Assembly: GCF_900108015.1 (NCBI RefSeq)
Contig: NZ_FNVP01000007.1
Location: 62,001-126,000, forward strand
DNA length: 64,000 nucleotides
Direction of reading: 5' to 3'
Source of the DNA: Flavobacterium urumqiense
GTDB taxonomy: Bacteria; Bacteroidota; Bacteroidia; Flavobacteriales; Flavobacteriaceae
A model generated the notes under the pieces. That model had not been told where the DNA came from, ran no database searches, and was given only the letters and a program-made list of their open reading frames with translations. Shown one piece after another: positions 39,096 through 49,404 of the stretch (the stretch's first letter is position 1; the number at the start of each line of letters is the position of its first letter). Made by a program: the position numbers and the translations under genes.

Positions 39096-39356
39096 TTATT
39101 TAGCTCTTTCTAGGATTTCAACTAACCTCCAACATTTAGTTTTACTTAAAGGACGCGTTTCGCTAATCCTTACCGTATCTCCAACGTTACAGTCGTTCTT
39201 TTCGTCGTGTGCGTGATACTTTTTAGTTTTCAACACGAACTTACCGTATAATGGGTGTTTTACTTTTCTTACTTCTGCAACAACAATAGATTTATCCATT
39301 TTGTCCGAAGTAACAACACCAACTCTTTCTTTTCTTAAATTTCTTTTTTCTTCCAT
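39096..39356 (-). CDS. rpsQ: 30S ribosomal protein S17
   Basis: OB-fold 16S binder. 86 residues with [20 protein letters not shown] (11-30) and [20 protein letters not shown] in the C-terminal half. 17 bp from rpmC. Confidence 0.98.
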   Translation of the reverse strand: MEEKRNLRKERVGVVTSDKMDKSIVVAEVRKVKHPLYGKFVLKTKKYHAHDEKNDCNVGDTVRISETRPLSKTKCWRLVEILERAK

Positions 39357-39373
39357 CTTTCAGCAGAATACAG

Positions 39374-39565
39374 TTATTGTAACTCTCTTTTAGTAAGTTC
39401 TGTAGCTAATCTAGCAACCGTTCTCCTTACACTTCTAATTTGAAGTGGGTTCTCAATTGGCGAAATAGCGTGAGCCATTTTTAGATCAGCATATGTTTTC
39501 TTAGTCTGGCTAAGCTTTTCTTGCAACTCCGCTGCAGAAAGATCTTTTATTTCTGATTGTTTCAT
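39374..39565 (-). CDS. rpmC: 50S ribosomal protein L29
   Basis: Two-helix protein at the tunnel exit where SRP and trigger factor dock. The ATG at 39565 gives 63 residues, MKQSEIKDLSAAELQEKLSQ onwards, the family's normal start. The frame stays open for 12 more codons upstream, overlapping the end of rplP, but that stretch ([11 protein letters not shown]) is not L29-like. Confidence 0.96.
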   Translation of the reverse strand: MKQSEIKDLSAAELQEKLSQTKKTYADLKMAHAISPIENPLQIRSVRRTVARLATELTKRELQ

Positions 39566-39578
39566 AATATAATATAGC

Positions 39579-40004
39579 TTATGCTTCGAAATCTCTAGCA
39601 ACGACGAATTTAGTTTTTACTGGAAGCTTTTGAGCCGCAAGACGTAACGCCTCTTTTGCAACTGACAAAGGTACTCCTCCAACTTCAAACATAATTCTTC
39701 CGGGTTTAACAACGGCAGCCCAATATTCAACTGCACCTTTACCTTTACCCATACGTACCTCAAGAGGCTTCTTAGTGATAGGTTTGTCTGGAAATATTTT
39801 GATCCATAATTGTCCTTCTCTTTTCATAAAACGAGTTGCAGCAATACGCGCAGCCTCGATTTGACGAGAGGTTAAGAACATTCCATCTTCATGTACAGAT
39901 TTAATACCAAACATTCCATTAGAAAGTTCATGTCCTCTTTGAGAATTTCCTTTCATTTTACCTTTTTGTACCTTACGGTATTTTGTTCTTTTAGGCTGTA
40001 ACAT
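39579..40004 (-). CDS. rplP: 50S ribosomal protein L16
   Basis: Near the A site and peptidyl-transferase centre. 141 residues: [19 protein letters not shown], then [20 protein letters not shown] and [20 protein letters not shown]. 19 bp from rpsC. Confidence 0.98.
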   Translation of the reverse strand: MLQPKRTKYRKVQKGKMKGNSQRGHELSNGMFGIKSVHEDGMFLTSRQIEAARIAATRFMKREGQLWIKIFPDKPITKKPLEVRMGKGKGAVEYWAAVVKPGRIMFEVGGVPLSVAKEALRLAAQKLPVKTKFVVARDFEA

Positions 40005-40023
40005 TTTTCTTTAGTTTAAAAAT

Positions 40024-40785
40024 TTACTTTCGTTTACGAGCGTCTGGTTTTCCACCTTTATTAAAAGGTTTTCTATCTCCTCTAGGAGAATCGCCACCTT
40101 TACCACCACCAGTTCCGGATTGTTTTTTATCCATTCCTGCAAGCGGAGAAAGATCTCTCTTTCCATAAACTTCACCTTTCATGATCCACACTTTGATACC
40201 CATTCTACCATAAGTAGTATGTGCTTCAGCAAGTGCGTAATCAATGTCAGCTCTGAAAGTTGATAGAGGAACTCTACCTTCTTTGAAACCTTCCGAACGC
40301 GCCATTTCAGCGCCATTCAAACGACCAGAAATCAAAACTTTGATACCCTCTGCGTTCATACGCATAGAGGCAGCAATAGCCATTTTGATTGCACGTCTGT
40401 AAGAAATTCTGCTTTCAATTTGACGACAGATGCTTGTAGCAACTAGATACGCGTCAAGTTCAGGTCTTTTGATTTCAAAGATGTTGATTTGAACCTCTTT
40501 GTCTGTAATTTTCTTAAGTTCCTCTTTCAACTTGTCTACCTCTTGTCCACCTTTCCCAATAATAATACCAGGTCTAGCAGTAGTGATAGTAACGGTTACA
40601 AGTTTCAAAGTTCTCTCGATGATTACTTTTGATACACTAGCTTTTGATAAACGAGCATGGATATACTTTCTGATTTTGTGATCTTCGGCAAGTTTATCAC
40701 CATAATCATTTCCACCATACCAGTTTGAGTCCCATCCTCTGATGATACCAAGTCTATTTCCAATTGGATTTGTCTTTTGTCCCAT
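40024..40785 (-). CDS. rpsC: 30S ribosomal protein S3
   Basis: Helicase-like mRNA-entry protein. 253 residues; the KH domain holds [18 protein letters not shown] (about 73-90). The C-terminal domain carries [14 protein letters not shown]. After about 220 comes a Gly/Lys/Asp-rich low-complexity tail, longer than in E. coli (233 residues). 6 bp from rplV. Confidence 0.98.
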   Translation of the reverse strand: MGQKTNPIGNRLGIIRGWDSNWYGGNDYGDKLAEDHKIRKYIHARLSKASVSKVIIERTLKLVTVTITTARPGIIIGKGGQEVDKLKEELKKITDKEVQINIFEIKRPELDAYLVATSICRQIESRISYRRAIKMAIAASMRMNAEGIKVLISGRLNGAEMARSEGFKEGRVPLSTFRADIDYALAEAHTTYGRMGIKVWIMKGEVYGKRDLSPLAGMDKKQSGTGGGKGGDSPRGDRKPFNKGGKPDARKRK

Positions 40786-40791
40786 CTTGTA

Positions 40792-41202
40792 TTAAATTGC
40801 TTGTGTGTTATTAATAGATCCTAGCACGATTGTTACGTGATTAGAACGTTTTCTTATTCTGTGTGCACGACCTTGTGGAGCTGGACGAAGTCTTTTCAAC
40901 ATCATTCCACCATCTACTGTAATCGTTTTAACAAATAAACCTGCTTCTTCCATATTAGCGTCAGGGTTTTTTGCTTGCCAGTTGGCAATTACAGATAAAA
41001 CCAATTTTTCTAATTTTCTTGAAGCTTCTTTAGAACTGAATCTTAAGATGTTTAATGCTCTTTCTACCTTCTGACCTCTTACCAAGTCCGCTACTAAGCG
41101 CATTTTTCTAGGTGAAGTAGGGCAGTTATTCAATTTTGCGAAAGCAATAGACTTATTAGCCTCTTTTCTCGCATCTGCTGTTTCTCTTTTACGAACTCCC
41201 AT
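40792..41202 (-). CDS. rplV: 50S ribosomal protein L22
   Basis: Its long loop lines the exit tunnel. 136 residues, with the N-terminal domain [20 protein letters not shown] (24-43) and the beta-hairpin [20 protein letters not shown] (about 105-124), which looks free of the deletions that give macrolide resistance. 6 bp from rpsS. Confidence 0.98.
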   Translation of the reverse strand: MGVRKRETADARKEANKSIAFAKLNNCPTSPRKMRLVADLVRGQKVERALNILRFSSKEASRKLEKLVLSVIANWQAKNPDANMEEAGLFVKTITVDGGMMLKRLRPAPQGRAHRIRKRSNHVTIVLGSINNTQAI

Positions 41203-41208
41203 TGCTTC

Positions 41209-41487
41209 TTATTTTTTACCTTTATTTTTTGCTCCAGCATGACCTCTAAAAGATCTAGTTGGTGAAAATTCTCCTAATTTGTGACCTACCATGTTTTCTG
41301 TTACGTAAACTGGTACAAATTGACGACCGTTATGAACTGCGATTGTTTGCCCAACAAAATCTGGAGTAATCATAGAAGCTCTAGACCAAGTCTTAACCAC
41401 TCCTTTATTTCCACCTGCAATGTTTTCTTGAACTTTCTTGTCTAACTTATAGTGAACGAAAGGTCCTTTTTTTAATGAACGTGCCAT
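41209..41487 (-). CDS. rpsS: 30S ribosomal protein S19
   Basis: 30S head, pairs with S13. 92 residues: [20 protein letters not shown], then [20 protein letters not shown] and [17 protein letters not shown]. 6 bp from rplB. Confidence 0.98.
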   Translation of the reverse strand: MARSLKKGPFVHYKLDKKVQENIAGGNKGVVKTWSRASMITPDFVGQTIAVHNGRQFVPVYVTENMVGHKLGEFSPTRSFRGHAGAKNKGKK

Positions 41488-41493
41488 ATCTTA

Positions 41494-42318
41494 TTATTTC
41501 TTTCTACGTTCTACGATATACTTGTTACTCGGGTTTTTCTTAGAACGAGTTCTATAACCTTTAGCTGGTATTCCATTTCTTGAACGTGGATGTCCACCAG
41601 AAGAACGTCCTTCACCACCACCCATTGGGTGATCGACAGGGTTCATTGCAACAGGTCTTGTTCTAGGTCTTCTTCCTAACCATCTTGTTCTACCTGCTTT
41701 ACCAGATACAACTAATTGGTGATCAGAATTAGAAACCGCTCCAATTGTAGCCGAACAAGTCAACAAGATTAATCTTGTTTCCCCAGAAGGCATTTTAATT
41801 GTAGCATATTTTCCATCTCTTGCCATTAATTGAGCAAATGTTCCAGCAGAACGAGCGATTACAGCCCCTTGTCCTGGTCTCAATTCAATACAAGAAATTA
41901 CAGTTCCAAGTGGAACTTTACTTAAAGGTAATGTGTTACCAATTTCGGGTTGAGATTCAGGACCAGAAACTAATTTCTGACCAACTTTCAATCCGTTTTG
42001 AGCAATAACATACGTTTTCTCACCATCAGCATAAGCTAACAATGCGATAAATGCAGTACGATTTGGATCATATTCGATTGATTTCACTGTAGCTGGAATT
42101 CCTTCTTTTGTACGTTTGAAATCAATGATACGATATCTCTGCTTGTGACCACCACCCGTATAACGCATGGTCATCTTTCCTTGACTATTTCTACCACCAG
42201 AGTTTTTTATCGGCGCTATCAAAGAGCGTTCCGGCTTATCAGTTGTAATGGCGTCATAACCATTCACAACTCTAAATCGCTGACCTGGGGTAATAGGTTT
42301 TAATTTTCTTACTGACAT
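41494..42318 (-). CDS. rplB: 50S ribosomal protein L2
   Basis: Needed for subunit joining and peptidyl transfer. 274 residues; [17 protein letters not shown] near 225-241 contains the functionally important His. C-terminal [17 protein letters not shown] is basic. 6 bp from rplW. Confidence 0.98.
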   Translation of the reverse strand: MSVRKLKPITPGQRFRVVNGYDAITTDKPERSLIAPIKNSGGRNSQGKMTMRYTGGGHKQRYRIIDFKRTKEGIPATVKSIEYDPNRTAFIALLAYADGEKTYVIAQNGLKVGQKLVSGPESQPEIGNTLPLSKVPLGTVISCIELRPGQGAVIARSAGTFAQLMARDGKYATIKMPSGETRLILLTCSATIGAVSNSDHQLVVSGKAGRTRWLGRRPRTRPVAMNPVDHPMGGGEGRSSGGHPRSRNGIPAKGYRTRSKKNPSNKYIVERRKK

Positions 42319-42324
42319 TTTATC

Positions 42325-42615
42325 TTAGATATTGTTGTAAAAATCAATTGTTTCTCCTTCTTGTACTTGAACAATTGCTTTTTTAATTGCATTAGTCTTT
42401 CCACTGATTAAACCACTTTTAGTGTATTTTGTAGTTCTATCCGGTCTTACGTTCATCGTATTAACACTCAAAACAGTTACTCCATAAGCAGCTTCAACGG
42501 CTTTCTTAATTTGAACTTTATTTGCTTTTTTGTCAACAACGAATCCGAAGCGGTTTAAAACTTCACTTTCTTTGGTTACTTTTTCCGTTACTATAGGTTT
42601 AATTATGATGCTCAT
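42325..42615 (-). CDS. rplW: 50S ribosomal protein L23
   Basis: Docking site for trigger factor and SRP at the tunnel exit. 96 residues: IKPIVTEKVTKESEVLNRFG (5-24), then KANKVQIKKAVEAAYGVTV. 6 bp from rplD. Confidence 0.98.
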   Translation of the reverse strand: MSIIIKPIVTEKVTKESEVLNRFGFVVDKKANKVQIKKAVEAAYGVTVLSVNTMNVRPDRTTKYTKSGLISGKTNAIKKAIVQVQEGETIDFYNNI

Positions 42616-42621
42616 ATCCTA

Positions 42622-43251
42622 TTATTTACTTAAATTTTCTTCAATTATCTCCAAAGAACTCTCTAAAAGAACTAAATTATTAGCGTTTAATATAGCGTAA
42701 GTGCTTAATTCTAAGCTACTTACCACGCTAGAGCCTTTTAAATTACGTGACGACAAATATACATTTTTATTTGTATCACCCAAGACAAACAGGGATTTTT
42801 TATTTTCTAACTCTAAAGCCTTCAAAACGTTGATGAAATTTTTAGTGTTTGGTGTTTCAAAATTAAAATCTTCAAGAACGATAATATTCGACTCTTTTGC
42901 TTTCATTGAGAAGGCAGATTTTCTAGCCAAACGTTTCAAGCTTTTATTCAATTTGAATGAATAACTTCTTGGTCTTGGTCCGAAAACTGTTCCACCACCT
43001 TTAAACAATGGATTCTTTGCACTACCCGCACGAGCAGTACCAGTTCCTTTTTGTTTTTTAATCTTACGTGTACTTCCCGCTACTTCAGCTCTTTCTTTTG
43101 CTTTGTGCGTTCCTTGTCTTTGATTAGCAAGATACTGCTTAACATCAAGGTATACTGCGTGATTGTTTGGTTCTATACCAAATACTGAATCAGAAAGTTG
43201 AACTTTTCTTCCAGTATCTTTTCCGTTGAAATCTAATACTTTTGCTTCCAT
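42622..43251 (-). CDS. rplD: 50S ribosomal protein L4
   Basis: Its extended loop reaches the exit tunnel. 209 residues; the loop KKQKGTGTARAGSAKNPLF (about 69-87) and GPRPRSYSFKLNK look wild-type. E. coli L4 also represses the S10 operon; whether that holds here is unknown. The start overlaps the rplC stop by one base (TAATG). Confidence 0.98.
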   Translation of the reverse strand: MEAKVLDFNGKDTGRKVQLSDSVFGIEPNNHAVYLDVKQYLANQRQGTHKAKERAEVAGSTRKIKKQKGTGTARAGSAKNPLFKGGGTVFGPRPRSYSFKLNKSLKRLARKSAFSMKAKESNIIVLEDFNFETPNTKNFINVLKALELENKKSLFVLGDTNKNVYLSSRNLKGSSVVSSLELSTYAILNANNLVLLESSLEIIEENLSK

Positions 43252-43868
43252 TACTTCTGAATGATTACATAAGAGTTGTTACATCCAGGAACACATCCTT
43301 TAATAACAAGTAGGTTCTTTTCAGCCACTACTTTTAAAACTCTAAGGTTTTGAACTTTTACATTGTCTCCTCCCATTCTTCCAGCCATACGCATTCCTTT
43401 GAATACTCTAGATGGATAAGAAGAAGCTCCTACAGAACCTGGCGCTCTTAAACGGTTGTGTTGACCGTGAGTTGCTTGACCAACACCACCAAAACCGTGA
43501 CGTTTTACAACCCCTTGAAAACCTTTACCTTTAGATAAACCTTGTACATCTACAAATTCTCCTTCAGCAAAAATAGAAACATCTATAAGATCTCCTAAAT
43601 TTTGTTCTGTTGCGAAATCTCGGAATTCAACGACTTTTTTCTTAGCTACAGTTCCCGCTTTTTTAAAGTGACCTAAAGCCGCTTTTGTGGAATGTTTCTC
43701 GTTTTTGTCATCGAAACCAAGTTGCAACGCTTCATACCCGTCAACACCTTTGGTTCTGACTTGGGTAACAACGCATGGTCCAGCTTCGATTACTGTACAA
43801 GGAATATTCTTCCCGTTCTCGTCGAAAATGCTAGTCATGCCGATTTTTCTACCAATTAACCCAGACAT
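43251..43868 (-). CDS. rplC: 50S ribosomal protein L3
   Basis: Early 50S assembly protein close to the peptidyl-transferase centre. 205 residues: [20 protein letters not shown], and later [20 protein letters not shown], which includes the Gln often methylated by PrmB. The 154-bp gap before it holds a promoter box, so transcription of the S10 cluster may restart here. Confidence 0.98.
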   Translation of the reverse strand: MSGLIGRKIGMTSIFDENGKNIPCTVIEAGPCVVTQVRTKGVDGYEALQLGFDDKNEKHSTKAALGHFKKAGTVAKKKVVEFRDFATEQNLGDLIDVSIFAEGEFVDVQGLSKGKGFQGVVKRHGFGGVGQATHGQHNRLRAPGSVGASSYPSRVFKGMRMAGRMGGDNVKVQNLRVLKVVAEKNLLVIKGCVPGCNNSYVIIQK

Positions 43869-43941
43869 AATTATTAATTATTAATTATTAAATATAAATA
43901 TAGAACACAACATTTAAGCGAATCCTATTTTTTAAGAGGTG

Positions 43942-43949
43942 CAAATGTA
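43942..43949 (-). promoter_or_regulatory. TAnnTTTG promoter box upstream of rplC
   Basis: The minus strand reads TACATTTG followed by CACC, 74 bp before rplC, in the only long gap between rpsJ and rplC. A TTG lies 12 bp upstream, shorter than the usual spacing. The leader has a triple 'aattatt' run just before the ATG. Confidence 0.5.
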
Positions 43950-44022
43950 TAACATTTTTTGCAATAATCTTAAAAAATAATTTTCGCTTAAATAAAGTGC
44001 CCTTTTCTTACTAGTAAGCTAC

Positions 44023-44328
44023 TTAAACTTTGATCTCTACTTCAACTCCGCTAGGCAATTCAAGTTTCATCAAAGCATCAATAGTTTTAGATGATGATGA
44101 ATAAATGTCAATTAATCTCTTGTATGACATTACTTCAAATTGCTCTCTCGCTTTTTTGTTAACGTGTGGAGAACGTAGTACAGTGAAAAGTTTTTTGTGA
44201 GTTGGTAATGGAATTGGCCCTGTTACTACTGCACCGGTACTCTTTACCGTTTTTACAATCTTCTCAGCAGACTTGTCTACCAACATGTGATCGTAAGATT
44301 TTAGTTTTATTCTGATTTTTTGACTCAT
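44023..44328 (-). CDS. rpsJ: 30S ribosomal protein S10
   Basis: 30S head and, as NusE, part of antitermination complexes. 101 residues: [20 protein letters not shown] (5-24), [20 protein letters not shown]. It is 11 bp behind fusA and so reads as the tail of the str cluster, while the other S10-operon genes follow after 154 bp. Confidence 0.98.
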   Translation of the reverse strand: MSQKIRIKLKSYDHMLVDKSAEKIVKTVKSTGAVVTGPIPLPTHKKLFTVLRSPHVNKKAREQFEVMSYKRLIDIYSSSSKTIDALMKLELPSGVEVEIKV

Positions 44329-44339
44329 TTTCTTAAAGA

Positions 44340-46496
44340 TTAAGCGTTTCCTTTTGCTTTTTTGATTACTGCTTCTGAAATATTAGCAGGAGTTTCAGCG
44401 TAGTGCGAAAATTCCATTGTAGAAGTTGCTCTACCTGATGAAAGTGTTCTTAACGTAGTAACATATCCAAACATTTCAGACAATGGCACATCTGCTTTAA
44501 TGGTTTTAGCACCAGCTCTGTCACCCATGTCATTTACCTGACCTCTACGACGGTTGATATCACCTACGATATCTCCCATGTTTTCTTCTGGCGTAATAAC
44601 TTCCATTTTCATGATTGGCTCAAGAATTACAGCACCAGCCGCTTTAGCAACTTCTCTATACCCCATTCTTGCAGCTAATTCAAAAGATAGCGCATCAGAA
44701 TCGACAGGGTGAAAAGATCCGTCTGTTAAAGTTACTTTCAAACTGTCTACTTGATAACCTGCTAATGGACCGGTTTTCATGGCTTCTCTGAAACCTTTTT
44801 CCACAGATGGAATATATTCTTTAGGAACGTTACCACCTTTTACAGCATTAACAAATTGTAATCCTTTTGGAATTTTTCCGTCAACTTCATCAGCTGGTTC
44901 AAGTTTAAATACGATATCACCGAATTTACCACGACCACCTGATTGTTTTTTATATGTTTCTCTGTGAGTTGCACTTCTTGTAAAAGCTTCTTTATATTCA
45001 ACTTGAGGCTCCCCTTGGTTCACTTCAACTTTAAATTCACGTTTCATACGATCTACCAAGATATCTAAGTGAAGCTCACCCATACCTGATATAATAGTTT
45101 GACCTGAAGCTTCATCAGTTCTAACAGTAAATGTTGGATCTTCTTCAGCTAATTTAGCCAAAGCCATACCCATTTTATCAACGTCAGCTTTAGTTTTAGG
45201 CTCAATTGCAATACCAATAACTGGCGCAGGGAATTTCATAGATTCAAGGATAATTGGGTGTTTCTCATCACACAATGTATCACCTGTTTTAATGTCTTTA
45301 AACCCTACCGCAGCTCCAATATCACCTGCTTCGATATAATCGATTGGGTTTTGTTTGTTTGCATGCATTTGGTATATACGAGAGATTCTTTCTTTGTTTC
45401 CTGAACGTGTATTCAAAACATAAGAACCTGCATCTAAACGTCCTGAATAAGCACGGAAAAAAGCTAAACGACCAACGAACGGGTCAGTAGCAATTTTAAA
45501 TGCTAAAGCAGCGAATGGCTCTTTAACATCTGGCTTACGCAAAATTTTAGTTTGATCTTCTTCTAATAAATCAGCATCATCAGGATGAATTCCTTCGATA
45601 CCTTCTTTATCCATCGGAGAAGGCAAATATTTACAAACCGCATCTAACATGAATTGAACTCCTTTATTTTTGAAAGAAGAACCTGCAATCATTGGAATGA
45701 TAGCCATATCCATAGTAGCCGCTCTTAAAGCAATGTTGATTTCTTCCTCAGTAATTGAGTCTTCATCTTCCATGAATTTTTCCAACAGATTTTCATCATA
45801 ATCAGCAACCGCTTCAATAAGAATAGATCTATATTCTTTTACTTCGTCAATCATGTCCTCAGGAATAGGTACAATATCATATGTAGCCCCCATTCCTTCT
45901 TCATGCCAAACAATCGCTTGATTTTTGACTAAATCAACCACACCTCTGAAGTCGTTTTCTTCACCAATTGGCAAAGTAATCGCAACTGCATTAGATTTCA
46001 ACATATCTCTAACTTGTTGACAAACCATCAAAAAGTTAGAACCTTGACGGTCCATTTTATTAACGAATCCGATACGTGGCACTCTATATTGATCTGCTAA
46101 TCTCCAGTTTGTTTCTGACTGAGGCTCTACACCATCAACAGCACTAAACAAGAAAACTAAACCATCAAGTACACGTAAAGAACGATTTACTTCAACAGTA
46201 AAATCAACGTGTCCCGGGGTATCGATAATATTAAAGTGATAAGGTAATGTTTCCGGTAAAGGTATTCCTTGTGTAGTAGGGAAATTCCATTCACAAGTAG
46301 TAGCAGCAGAAGTAATTGTAATACCTCTTTCTTGCTCTTGCGCCATCCAGTCCATAGTTGCAGCACCATCGTGTACTTCACCTATTTTGTGTGATTTACC
46401 TGTATAGAATAATATACGCTCCGTTGTTGTTGTTTTACCAGCATCAATGTGAGCCGCAATTCCAATATTTCTTGTGTATTTTAAATCTCTAGCCAT
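44340..46496 (-). CDS. fusA: elongation factor G
   Basis: A 718-residue GTPase that drives translocation. G motifs: [14 protein letters not shown] (15-28), [22 protein letters not shown]. The rest of domains II to V are intact, including [18 protein letters not shown] and the C-terminal [16 protein letters not shown]. Length is slightly above the E. coli protein (704). It is the fourth domain-typical translational EF-G rather than an EF-G2 paralogue, as it sits in the str cluster between rpsG (10 bp) and rpsJ. Confidence 0.98.
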   Translation of the reverse strand: MARDLKYTRNIGIAAHIDAGKTTTTERILFYTGKSHKIGEVHDGAATMDWMAQEQERGITITSAATTCEWNFPTTQGIPLPETLPYHFNIIDTPGHVDFTVEVNRSLRVLDGLVFLFSAVDGVEPQSETNWRLADQYRVPRIGFVNKMDRQGSNFLMVCQQVRDMLKSNAVAITLPIGEENDFRGVVDLVKNQAIVWHEEGMGATYDIVPIPEDMIDEVKEYRSILIEAVADYDENLLEKFMEDEDSITEEEINIALRAATMDMAIIPMIAGSSFKNKGVQFMLDAVCKYLPSPMDKEGIEGIHPDDADLLEEDQTKILRKPDVKEPFAALAFKIATDPFVGRLAFFRAYSGRLDAGSYVLNTRSGNKERISRIYQMHANKQNPIDYIEAGDIGAAVGFKDIKTGDTLCDEKHPIILESMKFPAPVIGIAIEPKTKADVDKMGMALAKLAEEDPTFTVRTDEASGQTIISGMGELHLDILVDRMKREFKVEVNQGEPQVEYKEAFTRSATHRETYKKQSGGRGKFGDIVFKLEPADEVDGKIPKGLQFVNAVKGGNVPKEYIPSVEKGFREAMKTGPLAGYQVDSLKVTLTDGSFHPVDSDALSFELAARMGYREVAKAAGAVILEPIMKMEVITPEENMGDIVGDINRRRGQVNDMGDRAGAKTIKADVPLSEMFGYVTTLRTLSSGRATSTMEFSHYAETPANISEAVIKKAKGNA

Positions 46497-46506
46497 TTCT
46501 TACTAA

Positions 46507-46983
46507 TTAAAATCTAAAATGTGAGAACGCTTTGTTTGCTTCAGCCATCTTATGAGTATCCATTCTCTTTTTAACAGCAGCACCTTCTTCTTTAGCCGCG
46601 GCTAAACATTCAGAAGCTAATCTTTGAGCCATAGATTTTTCATTTCTTCTTCTAGAATAAAGTATTAACCACTTCATTGCCATAGAAATTTTTCTATCTG
46701 GACGAATTTGCATTGGAATTTGAAATGTAGCTCCACCTACTCTGCGACTACGTACTTCTACGTGAGGCATAACATTGGTTAACGCATCTTTCCAAATTTC
46801 TAATGAAGGTTTCTCCGCATCTTGCTTTTTAGACTCAATGATGTCAATTGCATCATAAAATACTTTAAACGCTGTCGATTTTTTTCCATCCCACATTAGG
46901 TTGTTCACAAAACGTGTTACCAGTTGGTCATTAAACCTTGGATCTGGTAAAAGTGGTCTTTTCTTTGCCGCTCTTTTTCTCAT
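46507..46983 (-). CDS. rpsG: 30S ribosomal protein S7
   Basis: Nucleates the 30S head. 158 residues with MRKRAAKKRPLLPDPRFND at the start, VEVRSRRVGGATFQIPMQI and the C-terminal THKMAEANKAFSHFRF. 74 bp after rpsL. Confidence 0.98.
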   Translation of the reverse strand: MRKRAAKKRPLLPDPRFNDQLVTRFVNNLMWDGKKSTAFKVFYDAIDIIESKKQDAEKPSLEIWKDALTNVMPHVEVRSRRVGGATFQIPMQIRPDRKISMAMKWLILYSRRRNEKSMAQRLASECLAAAKEEGAAVKKRMDTHKMAEANKAFSHFRF

Positions 46984-47057
46984 GTCTTTTTTTTAATAAA
47001 ATGTCATACCTATACAATTGTGACGAATCACATCTCTACAAGAAATAACTTTTTAAA

Positions 47058-47441
47058 TTACTTTTTTGCTTCTTTTGGGCGTTTTGCTCCGTACTTAGAT
47101 CTTCTTTGCGTTCTTCCAGCTACTCCTGACGTATCAAGTGCACCACGAACGATGTGATATCTAACTCCTGGTAAATCTTTTACCCTTCCACCCCTAACTA
47201 ATACTATCGAGTGCTCTTGTAAATTGTGTCCTTCACCAGGGATGTAAGCATTCACTTCATTACCATTTGTCAAACGTACACGCGCTACTTTACGCATTGC
47301 AGAGTTTGGTTTTTTTGGTGTTGTAGTGTAAACACGCGTACAAACCCCTCTTCTTTGAGGACAAGAATCTAAAGCAACCGATTTACTCTTCTTAGTTATC
47401 TGAGTTCTTCCTGTTCTTACTAATTGTTGAATTGTTGGCAT
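47058..47441 (-). CDS. rpsL: 30S ribosomal protein S12
   Basis: Decoding-centre protein. 127 residues: [30 protein letters not shown] (40-57) and [17 protein letters not shown] (84-100). Lys43 and Lys88, the sites of streptomycin-resistance changes, are both wild-type. It is the first gene of the joined ribosomal clusters and has a good promoter with a 5' leader of about 50 bp. Confidence 0.98.
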
Positions 47442-47494
47442 AATTAATACTAAAAATTTCTTATTATATTAAATTCCCGCTTTTTACGGGGTTG

Positions 47495-47525
47495 CAAATG
47501 TAGAAAATATTTTTCACTCTACAAA
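47495..47525 (-). promoter_or_regulatory. promoter of the str cluster (TTTG-N19-TACATTTG)
   Basis: On the minus strand TTTG (47522-47525) and TACATTTG (47495-47502) are separated by 19 bp, an excellent match to the flavobacterial consensus. The leader includes a CCCCGT/GCGGG hairpin just downstream. Confidence 0.78.
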
Positions 47526-47621
47526 CGTTAAACTATTAATTTTCAATAAGATTATTTTGTCATTTGATTTTTATTACAAACCATAGATATTTACAGTACT
47601 TTTATTAAAACATATATTCAT

Positions 47622-49331
47622 TTGAAATCTTTACTTATTTTCTTTCTGTTTTTAAATTTTGGATTGAGTTGTTCTGCTCAAAATTTTCAGTTACGCATAA
47701 TTGGAAGTTCCAACTCCGAGACAAAATCTATTGATTCTTTACATTACATTTCAAAACACAAAAATTTAAAATCCTTAAATGAGGAGATAAATGGCTTATG
47801 TGAAAAGCTATCAAAAATAGGATATATTGAAAACCTCGTACTAGAAAACACAAAAGCAGAGGACTCTAGTTATGTCTCAAAATTAAGATTAGGAAAAAGA
47901 ATAAAATACATACACATATATATAGGTAAAAATATTGAATTAAAGGAATTGATAACAACTAACAAAAAAAGCGACACGATCGTCATACCATATGAAGAAA
48001 CGGAAGTTTTTTTGAACAACACAATATTTAAATTAGAACAAAAGGGATTTTCTTTAGCAAAACTCAAACTAAACAACATACAAAATAAAAACGGGATAAT
48101 TTTTGCAGATTTAATTTTACAAACAGACAAACAAAGAACTCTGAACTCACTTGTCATTAAAACTACAGAAAACGAAAGGAAAACTAACTTTCCAAAAGGT
48201 TATTTAAAACAAATCAATAAAAAATACCTTAACAAAACTTTCAACAAAGAAATCCTTAAACAAATTCATGATGATTTTGAAAAATTTGGCTTTGTAAAAC
48301 AGATTAAATATCCGGAAATTTTATTCACAGCAGACACCACTAAAGCTTATGTATACCTTGAAAAAAGAAAATCAAATGTTTTTGACGGATTTATTGGCTT
48401 TTCAAATAATGAAAATAAAAAAATAGCATTCAATGGCTATTTGGATGTAACTTTAGAAAACACATTACATACAGGAGAACTATTTACTCTCTATTGGAAA
48501 AATGATGGAAAGAGACAAAGAGCATTTAAGACTAGTCTTGAAATACCCTATTTATTTAAAAGCCCGATAGGCTTGAAAGCGCAAATTAACATTTTCAAAC
48601 AAGACAGCACCTTCCAAAACACCAAAACAGCAATTGATTTAGGCTACTTCATTAATTACAATACTCGAATTTACCTCGGATACCAATCCACTGAATCCAG
48701 CGATATTCAAAACACAAACAACACACAATTAAGAGATTACAAAAACTCCTTTGCAACTTTAAATTTTGAATATATAAAAAAGGACAATACCAGTTCATTC
48801 TTCACAAAAAAATCCTTTATCTCACTTAACCTAGGATTTGGAAAAAGGGATACAAATAATCAAGTGGAAGAAATTGGGCTAAACAGACAATTCTTCATAG
48901 ACCTGCTAGCATCGCATAATTTTTATTTAAATAAAAAAAACAGCATCAACATTAGAACCCAGAATTACTATTTAAAAAGCGGAAAGTATATGATAAATGA
49001 ATTATTTCGATTTGGAGGAATTAATTCCATCAGAGGATTTGAAGAAAACAGCCTTCAAGCAAATTTTTTAGCAACAATTTTAACAGAATATCGATATACA
49101 ATATCACCCAGTTTGTACATTCATTCCATAGTAGATTATGGATTTTTTCAAGACAAAACAATTCTTCAAAAAAACGTTCAAAAAGAAAATTTATTATCTT
49201 TTGGTTTAGGACTAGGACTTCAAACCAAAAACGGTTTATTAAAATTAGCTTTCGCTAACGGAAAAAAAAATAACAATAACTTAACTTTTTACAATTCCAT
49301 AGTTAATATTTACTACAATGTTAAATTTTAA
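47622..49331 (+). CDS. Omp85/BamA-superfamily outer-membrane protein, short form
   Basis: 569 residues with a signal peptide ending SCSAQ (about 20); the start codon is TTG and no ATG is in frame upstream. Residues 20-200 hold one or two POTRA-like alpha/beta repeats (for instance LCEKLSKIGYIENLVLENTK). The C-terminal half is a barrel of alternating strands, with GGINSIRGFEENSLQ carrying the RGF motif of Omp85 proteins and ending in VNIYYNVKF, an outer-membrane-style final Phe. It may insert or secrete other outer-membrane proteins. The SusC gene begins 73 bp later, so cotranscription is possible. Confidence 0.85.
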   Translation: MKSLLIFFLFLNFGLSCSAQNFQLRIIGSSNSETKSIDSLHYISKHKNLKSLNEEINGLCEKLSKIGYIENLVLENTKAEDSSYVSKLRLGKRIKYIHIYIGKNIELKELITTNKKSDTIVIPYEETEVFLNNTIFKLEQKGFSLAKLKLNNIQNKNGIIFADLILQTDKQRTLNSLVIKTTENERKTNFPKGYLKQINKKYLNKTFNKEILKQIHDDFEKFGFVKQIKYPEILFTADTTKAYVYLEKRKSNVFDGFIGFSNNENKKIAFNGYLDVTLENTLHTGELFTLYWKNDGKRQRAFKTSLEIPYLFKSPIGLKAQINIFKQDSTFQNTKTAIDLGYFINYNTRIYLGYQSTESSDIQNTNNTQLRDYKNSFATLNFEYIKKDNTSSFFTKKSFISLNLGFGKRDTNNQVEEIGLNRQFFIDLLASHNFYLNKKNSINIRTQNYYLKSGKYMINELFRFGGINSIRGFEENSLQANFLATILTEYRYTISPSLYIHSIVDYGFFQDKTILQKNVQKENLLSFGLGLGLQTKNGLLKLAFANGKKNNNNLTFYNSIVNIYYNVKF

Positions 49332-49404
49332 AAAAGAACTGCATTTATTAGGAAAGTTAACAAATTATTAAGAGTTTCGCGCCACTAATTCAAAATAATT
49401 AAAA
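49332..49404 (+). promoter_or_regulatory. conserved SusC 5' leader, copy 1
   Basis: The block 'attaggaaagttaacaaattattaag' and then 'actaattcaaaat' precede the ATG. It is repeated with few changes at 54739-54796 before the second SusC gene. Conservation of noncoding bases suggests a promoter or leader function, though recent duplication is an equal explanation. Confidence 0.55.

Noticed and set aside
40792..42615. Possible macrolide or streptomycin resistance changes in L22, L4 and S12
   Set aside because: The known positions (S12 Lys43 and Lys88, the L22 hairpin, the L4 loop) look wild-type.
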